Part shown: one piece after another, positions 58,540 through 64,000 of the stretch
How the letters are laid out: each line of letters begins with the position of its first letter
How positions within the stretch are numbered: position 1 is the first letter of the stretch
NCBI RefSeq assembly: GCF_002443255.2
Contig: NW_019211454.1
Coordinates: 21,481,037 to 21,545,036, forward strand
Origin: Varroa destructor
Taxonomy: Eukaryota > Arthropoda > Arachnida > Mesostigmata > Varroidae
Reading direction: 5' to 3'
Length of the DNA stretch: 64,000 nt
The notes under the pieces: generated by a model
The model's database searches: none
Told to the model about the DNA's origin: nothing
Seen by the model: only the letters and a program-made list of their open reading frames with translations
Translations under genes and position numbers: made by a program

Positions 58540-60910
58540 CGTGTTCGATGTCGGCTAAAACAAACGAAAGTATACCAATACAATGTTACTCTATCCTATT
58601 ATAACTATTAATATAACATACTCGTTCACTGAATACAAACAAGGAGAGGATATCTGGAATCCACATATAATAATAAACACAGAATCTCCGACGCCTCCAC
58701 AGAAAACGCGGTTTACGCGCTTTCCTGCAGTTTCTCGCAACGATGCGTTTTTTACACCTTTCACACTGTAAATAATCGTCATCTGTCTAAAATACGATTC
58801 TACTAATAAGTGGCAAGCGTGTCCTTTTCATAACAAAGTTTTGGTGTTCGCATTTGAGAGCGCTTAAACGCATTTATATACAACATTAGCTATCGGCCTT
58901 CGTGTTTCTAAAGTGCTTCACACCCTGCACCGACTATCGCCTCGGGCTTGCCTCGAAGTCGCTAGGGCAGTTAAAAGGTCGATGAAAGCTCGCCTCTGAG
59001 CGGCCCTGTATCGCTGCGCGTGTGTGGTTGCAGCCTTTACTCCTACAGCGGCTATCCAATAGCATGTTAGTCTATGTAATTGTATGTTGTTGAACCGGAA
59101 GAAATGGACGTATGTGCATTTCGATAGAAGAATACCGTTAGGCTAGCCTAGAACACTGTCCCCATGCTTCTACTTTTCATCCATTCTCCACGAACGCTAA
59201 CACACATACACAGTTAGCGATGAAGCAGAGCATGCTTTGCTGACCTCTCTGCTGAACCTGGAACGAAATGAACATATCGAAACGAACGTACCAAATAACG
59301 AGCATAAGAGAGAGGATGTGGCATTGACAGGGAAACAGACCTTGAACCGTGATCGCAGTACCACAATATATACAAAATGGTTACTCCAGTCCTTTTCACG
59401 CAAGCTAAGTACTTATGTTTTGCTGTTAAATTATCCTTTCGACAGATGTTTTAGCACGTATGTGTATAAAAACTACTCGTTGCGTGTCGCCACGTTCATC
59501 TCTGGTACTTCCATTAAACAATAATAACACAATACAGTAACTGGGGGATAGACGTGCAACGAAACTGAGCTAGTAGCGTTTTTCTAATTATTCCGCTATC
59601 TTTTTGCGCTTTAATTGATTTGGTTATAGTTTGATTTAATTCGTTTGACAAGGTTCATGTACGAGAAATAGATGCGACTTATACAGATTAGGTGCTGTAG
59701 GCGTGTTTTGTTGTATGGACACAAACTGCTAGTGCCACCTGGATATATTGTCCGAATCAGCTATAAACGAGTAAATGTACTAATGACGTATCTAATTTCG
59801 ACTGTATGTCTTCGGACAACTTCGAATGTATCGTTCGCTGCAAAACAAACATTCGCTTGAAGCACATTAAAATGTATTATATACATGTTATATGTAGCTT
59901 ACCTAGCGTTAGTGATGGCGAATTGTGGAAAATGTCGGAGTTCATATTTGAGTATAATGTTGTATGTGCGTCAATAGATTCATCCAAGCTTATCTTATTA
60001 TAAATTGTATTGGTTCGCGTAGTAATACATACGCGAACCAATACGATTTATAGTGAATGACTCAGAAAGCGTTCTGTAGAATGCTTCGTGCAGGCATAGC
60101 TATATTGTTGCATGATACTGCGTGCAAACCATATATTTGTTACGTGATTTGTTAATGTAGTATTAGTAGACGACATATTCGACAAATATACAAGGCATTC
60201 TGTTATCAGTTCCTAAATGCGAAAACCTCTCTGCAAGGCGATATGGATACATATAAAAACCGGTTACACAGCTCTTCTAAATAGACAAGCAAATGTCAAC
60301 CAGAGGGAAGACTGTTCTAAAATAGGTGAAAAATGTTTATTTTGAACGTGGGCCTAACAACGTAATCCAAGCAGAACGTCTGTGATATTGCTAGCTGGAT
60401 GCTGCAGTAGCTAATCCAGGAGCCAATGGTTTCTCTACAGGCACTATATAATATAGTGAGATGTTTGAGTTTAGTCAAAAATGATATATTTCGGACAGAT
60501 AATCGAACCCACGGACTATGACCGTGCTATAAAATAGACCCTTTTCAGGTTAAATAGATGCGTCACTTAAGAGTTATGATTACTGTGCAGCTAGCTAGAC
60601 CTTCTGTTAGAATGATTTCTCCCGTTTTAGGTCAGCAGTGTTTTGGACAACGAAATACTTAGTTTCGACTTATATATGCCTCGAAAGAGGTCGTACCGAA
60701 GGAGCTTTAAGAGAGCTAATGATCTATTTACCTGCAGCACTGGCGTTCATAATACAAGAATCATTAATTATTACTGTGATATATGACTAAAAAGCCAAGC
60801 ATGGTTGTCACCATCATCATCATCCTTATTCGTGACTCGGGCCACGAGTAGATGGCCGTATGAGACGGCCAACAGTAACCGTAGGTCCTCCACCGCAATA
60901 ATACCCAATA
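58540..60910. other. Upstream region of the kinase gene
   Basis: A GC-richer block at about 58890-59060 with an inverted CCAAT motif (the plus strand reads ATCCAATAG near 59054) is a reasonable promoter or 5' untranslated exon candidate for the minus-strand kinase gene. The small frames on both strands at 58583-58782 and 59197-59524 mirror each other and are probably chance. The hairpin at 59999-60052 lies here. Confidence 0.35.
59999..60052. repeat. Near-perfect 20-22-bp inverted repeat, 10-base loop
   Basis: The arm at 60001-60020 ends TATTGGTTCGCGT and is reverse-complemented at 60031-60050 with a single mismatch (T versus C at the seventh base from the outside end of the arm). The match extends two bases further out on each side. 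Loop AGTAATACAT. It includes a CCAAT motif in the right arm. Confidence 0.92.
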
Positions 60911-60929
60911 ACAGGCTTGCCTGTTTTAG

Positions 60930-61168
60930 TATCAGCGTATGGATTTCAGGAGAAACGTGGTCTAAAGTACTGCATCAATCTTTTGCGCTGTTCCTCGCGT
61001 ATGATAATCTATGGATTGTTTCTAGTAGCGTTACCGGCCATAATTATGCTACTGATAACCTGGTATGCAATCACATTGCATCAGGCTTACTACTATTACA
61101 GAGCGCAGTGGCAAGTCGCACCGAGATGCTTGTCATATAAGCGTTTGACTTTAAAGCAAACATTCTGA
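60930..61168 (+). CDS. Possible terminal exon of a small membrane protein
   Basis: After an acceptor-like CCTGTTTTAG at 60920-60929 there is an open stretch of about 79 codons to TGA at 61166. It contains a strong hydrophobic helix (MIIYGLFLVALPAIIMLLIT) flanked by basic and cysteine-containing segments (KYCINLLRCSSR before, RAQWQVAPRC after), like a single-pass membrane protein. The family is not recognised, no upstream exon was found, and an overlapping frame at 60805-61140 is also open, so it may be chance. Confidence 0.28.
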
Positions 61169-62196
61169 CCGCTTATCAATTTCTCTTTTGTTTCCTGTTA
61201 GTTTCTTCGCACGTACAGATCTTTTGAATGCAGACTTTTGAGCACAGCCTAGCTGTTTCGTACTTCCATTCGAAGTCTAGCCTATCGTTCGCCATAAAGG
61301 GCCTAATGGAGATGTGAGGAGGCAATTGCTTCCCCATATGGCTACGTAATAGAGCTACATTAATGATAATAATGCCGAGTTGACGATCCATGTTCTAGAA
61401 CGAATAAAAAAAAAAACGACCACTGTGTGTCTTTTGCAACTCATCGCTACGCCAGTTACGGTACGACACCGTCATTGTGGATAAATAAATCGTAACTGGT
61501 TAAAAGCTGAAGACTTAAGCAATTTGCATGAGAAACAAGTGTTCCATTTGCTTTATCGTACAATCGTATCGTGTAAAGCCATGGCGCAACGGCAAGTATC
61601 GTAGATAGCGCGCTTTGTTTTGGGCAATAAAGTTCATTGCCCGACACGGGTAGGATGATGAGCTAAAAAAGCCCCCTTCTGAATTGTGTTTTTTGAAACA
61701 ATAGTTTACACTAGGACCTATCGGAAAACTGACTCTGTGCTGTTATTACAGACAGAAAGTGGCAAAAAATTAGCAACACGAAAGCCTTGAAGCCAGGTCT
61801 AATTCAGTACAGCCTGTGTATGAGTACGGACCGAAACGAGGAGCAGAATAACTCATTCTGTGTAATAGCCGAATCAGAACGAATGTGCCAAAAGACTTGA
61901 TGCTCAAGCGGACGTAAACCCATCAATATCTACACTAGATGAATATCACTGCACCGAAAAACGAGCCTTACGTGATACTTATTTTCCAAAGGGGTTCATA
62001 AAGACCTGAACGAAGAAAGGTCTGAGAGCACGGCAAGAACTTAAGAAACCTGGAAGCAGGAAGCGCTCGAATAATTGTTTTGACACTGCTCCGGACAATG
62101 AATATCCAGTTCAACGCTAATTACACTGAACGCGATAGCCATTATTGATTGACATGATTGAATCACATGCAGTTTTCATATAATCGAACTCTTACA

Positions 62197-62202
<6 letters not shown>

Positions 62203-62229
<27 letters not shown>
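62203..62229. repeat. (TA)n microsatellite
   Basis: About 27 bases of uninterrupted AT alternation in intergenic DNA. Confidence 0.95.
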
Positions 62230-62359
62230 CTGATCCATTTGGTCCTATTATAGAAGAAGCAGCCGCCCCGATCTATCACCCCAAGATGCCGTCTCTGTGG
62301 TAATGCAATAGCTTGGTGTTTACTTCGTTCAGGGATATTTGGCTGCCTTTATCCTATCT

Positions 62360-62393
62360 TATCTACACCTGCCTTACGAGGCAGGTGTAGATA
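62360..62393. repeat. Perfect 15-bp inverted repeat, 4-base loop
   Basis: TATCTACACCTGCCT at 62360-62374 is exactly reverse-complemented at 62379-62393, with TACG between. The stem is GC-balanced, so this is not low-complexity pairing. No coding frame or T-run identifies it as a terminator. Confidence 0.95.
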
Positions 62394-64000
62394 CACCGCG
62401 CTGTGCGCTAGGAACCAGTTGTGTGAAATAATGCTTAACGGCTTAACTACCGTACGTAAAAGCCTTAAGCCGGATCTATCGCACTAGACGTAGTGCGTTG
62501 TTCAACGTTGACAGAATCGTACATTCAAGTCCGCTGTTTTCAAGTTAATGTTACTATTGATACTGTGAGTGCTACTGTACTACTACTACGAAACTTTTGC
62601 CGACAAACGGCATAATCCTATCTTTATGAGTACTAGCCAGCAAGCTCGATTGGCGTTGCCAACTCGACGCCGGGCTGGTAGAGGTGCTACAAGATAAGTA
62701 CGTCGTTAGTTTGAACATTCTGTTGCAATAATCCTAGATCTAGTTCATAAACACCGTGGGCAAATGTACCATTCCTTGTAGGTGCTTGCGAACGTTTCTT
62801 TGGTGCGTAAGCGTCCTTTTGACTAAGTCTTCGCCGGCGTCATCGTTATGTCAGCCATTGTGCTAATCTGAGCGCGGTAGGGACAAACGTCGGCTTGCTT
62901 TGCTCTAACTGGCGCGGTAGTTCATCTTTAAACGTTTCCTCTAGATGATATCGTTGAGCAAAATGACATTGAAAATTGAAACACATAAAACTCGTCTTCC
63001 AAGGACAGACTTACTTACGTTTCATTATAAATCCTCAACGATTTACTACTGCGTTAAGCAGATTGTCATTAGTACGGTATCGGCACGACTGGATTGGTTC
63101 ACACCTGCAGACTTAGCATTGAGTGTGGCCGATAAGTAAGGCATTTACAAAACCATTGCGGTCGATCACTGCATTGACATGCCGTGACCACCGGCATCTT
63201 AAAACCGCAGAGCTTTGTTGAACTGATTAGACGCACTAGCGGAAAGCTGTAGCTACCCTTTTTTTTTTCGCTGTGCACATTTGCGGCCATTGTCGTAATA
63301 GCTGATAATTACAATGATCTAATTGTTTGCCGTAGATTGGCCTATTAAAAGATTAGGCTGAGCTTAGGGAAACGCTGAGCTCGCAGTGGTATAATATACT
63401 CATTCCGCGTCACAATCAGCCTTCGTTCGAATTAATACGCTTGGTAAAATAACCAGCTCAGCCTATTCGAGGAACTCTCATTGATTCAATAATCTAAACA
63501 AAAAATAATGATAAATATTTAAGTAAGGCTAAAAATATGGCGCAGGTTGTGGATGTTAGGTCTGTCATGTATAGGCTCTCGTTTATTTCGCCTAGTTAGA
63601 TTGGCAATGTAGCTATAACGCAATGTTGTATTCAAAAGAGAAAATATATTTAGAAGAAGGATGTTCAAATTATCTGGATGGCATAACAACAATCACCCTG
63701 CCAACCAATGACGGTCTTTCCAAGAAAATCAAGGTTATACTATTTTTCGACGATTCGCAAACCTAGTTCTAACCATATGTCATACGCACTCTACCTTGAA
63801 TAACTTAAGAAGTTTCTGTCTCATTCCACTTTTTTTTTTGCTATCCTTTTTATCTTTCGCAGCGTCTCCACTGGGAGGCCTTGGTGGTTTTGCGCGTATT
63901 TGGGTGCCCTCCAGCATGACTACCAGGTTGACACAAAAATTTGGCCTAGCGTACAGCAGAAGATCTCTGTGTTAACACTGTTGTATTTACGTTAAGCCTT

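Larger units (their letters stand above)
61170..64000. other. Right end of window, intergenic
   Basis: No gene I can name. It contains the (TA)n run at 62203-62229 and the hairpin at 62360-62393. A possible acceptor (long pyrimidine run, TTTCGCAG) at about 63861 followed by open sequence could be the start of an exon of a gene running off the window. Confidence 0.3.

Noticed and set aside
60481..60530. tRNA-like arm with 5-bp stem and GGTTCGATT on the minus strand
   Set aside because: The T stem does not pair and there is no variable loop or acceptor stem, so it is not a tRNA gene.
63623..63766. 47-residue plus-strand frame followed by an acceptor-like site at about 63861
   Set aside because: It looks partly protein-like, but the possible junction (AAG|GTTATA) is weak and the joined frames stop soon. 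The rest would be outside the window.

Overview
The window looks like nuclear DNA from an animal. It is AT-rich, its genes are split by short-to-medium introns with GT..AG borders, it carries simple (TA)n repeats and decayed transposons, and it has no prokaryotic operon structure. The protein sequences (MAPKAPK2-type kinase, GET4, an RNF4-like RING protein, an SDR9C-type dehydrogenase) fit an arthropod, possibly an arachnid or mite, but species and order cannot be fixed from sequence alone. Most open frames longer than 60 codons are chance frames. The real genes were found by joining short exons through splice sites and reading phase.

Layout from left to right. About 0.85-2.4 kb (+): a small C3HC4 RING protein with SUMO-interaction-like motifs (RNF4/STUbL type). 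About 8.1-10.2 kb (-): a three-exon gene for a 105-residue secreted protein made of two four-cysteine modules, one per exon, not recognised as a known family. About 11.2-12.6 kb (-): a tentative multi-exon secreted protein with features of the ML (MD-2/NPC2) lipid-binding fold. 14.4-15.7 kb: repeat-derived DNA with a GC-richer tract and a dead mariner-type transposase. 17.5-24.3 kb (-): a seven-exon membrane-anchored short-chain dehydrogenase (SDR9C type) whose first exon was not found. 24.4-43.8 kb: a long gene-poor stretch with a dead non-LTR reverse transcriptase at about 35 kb, a possible SINE and a few orphan open frames. 43.8-47.2 kb (+): complete seven-exon GET4. 51.9-58.5 kb (-): complete seven-exon MAPKAPK2/3-type kinase. 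58.5-64 kb: upstream sequence, a possible transmembrane exon at about 61 kb and hairpins.

The genes do not form an obvious pathway. RING ligase, kinase and GET4 are housekeeping or stress-signalling functions. The dehydrogenase and the two small secreted proteins are metabolic or lineage-specific. No operon, CRISPR array, rRNA gene or intact tRNA was seen. The most interesting unexplained signals are the modular cysteine-rich secreted protein, a set of perfect short-loop inverted repeats scattered over intergenic and intronic DNA, and an exact 42-bp direct repeat between GET4 and the kinase gene.
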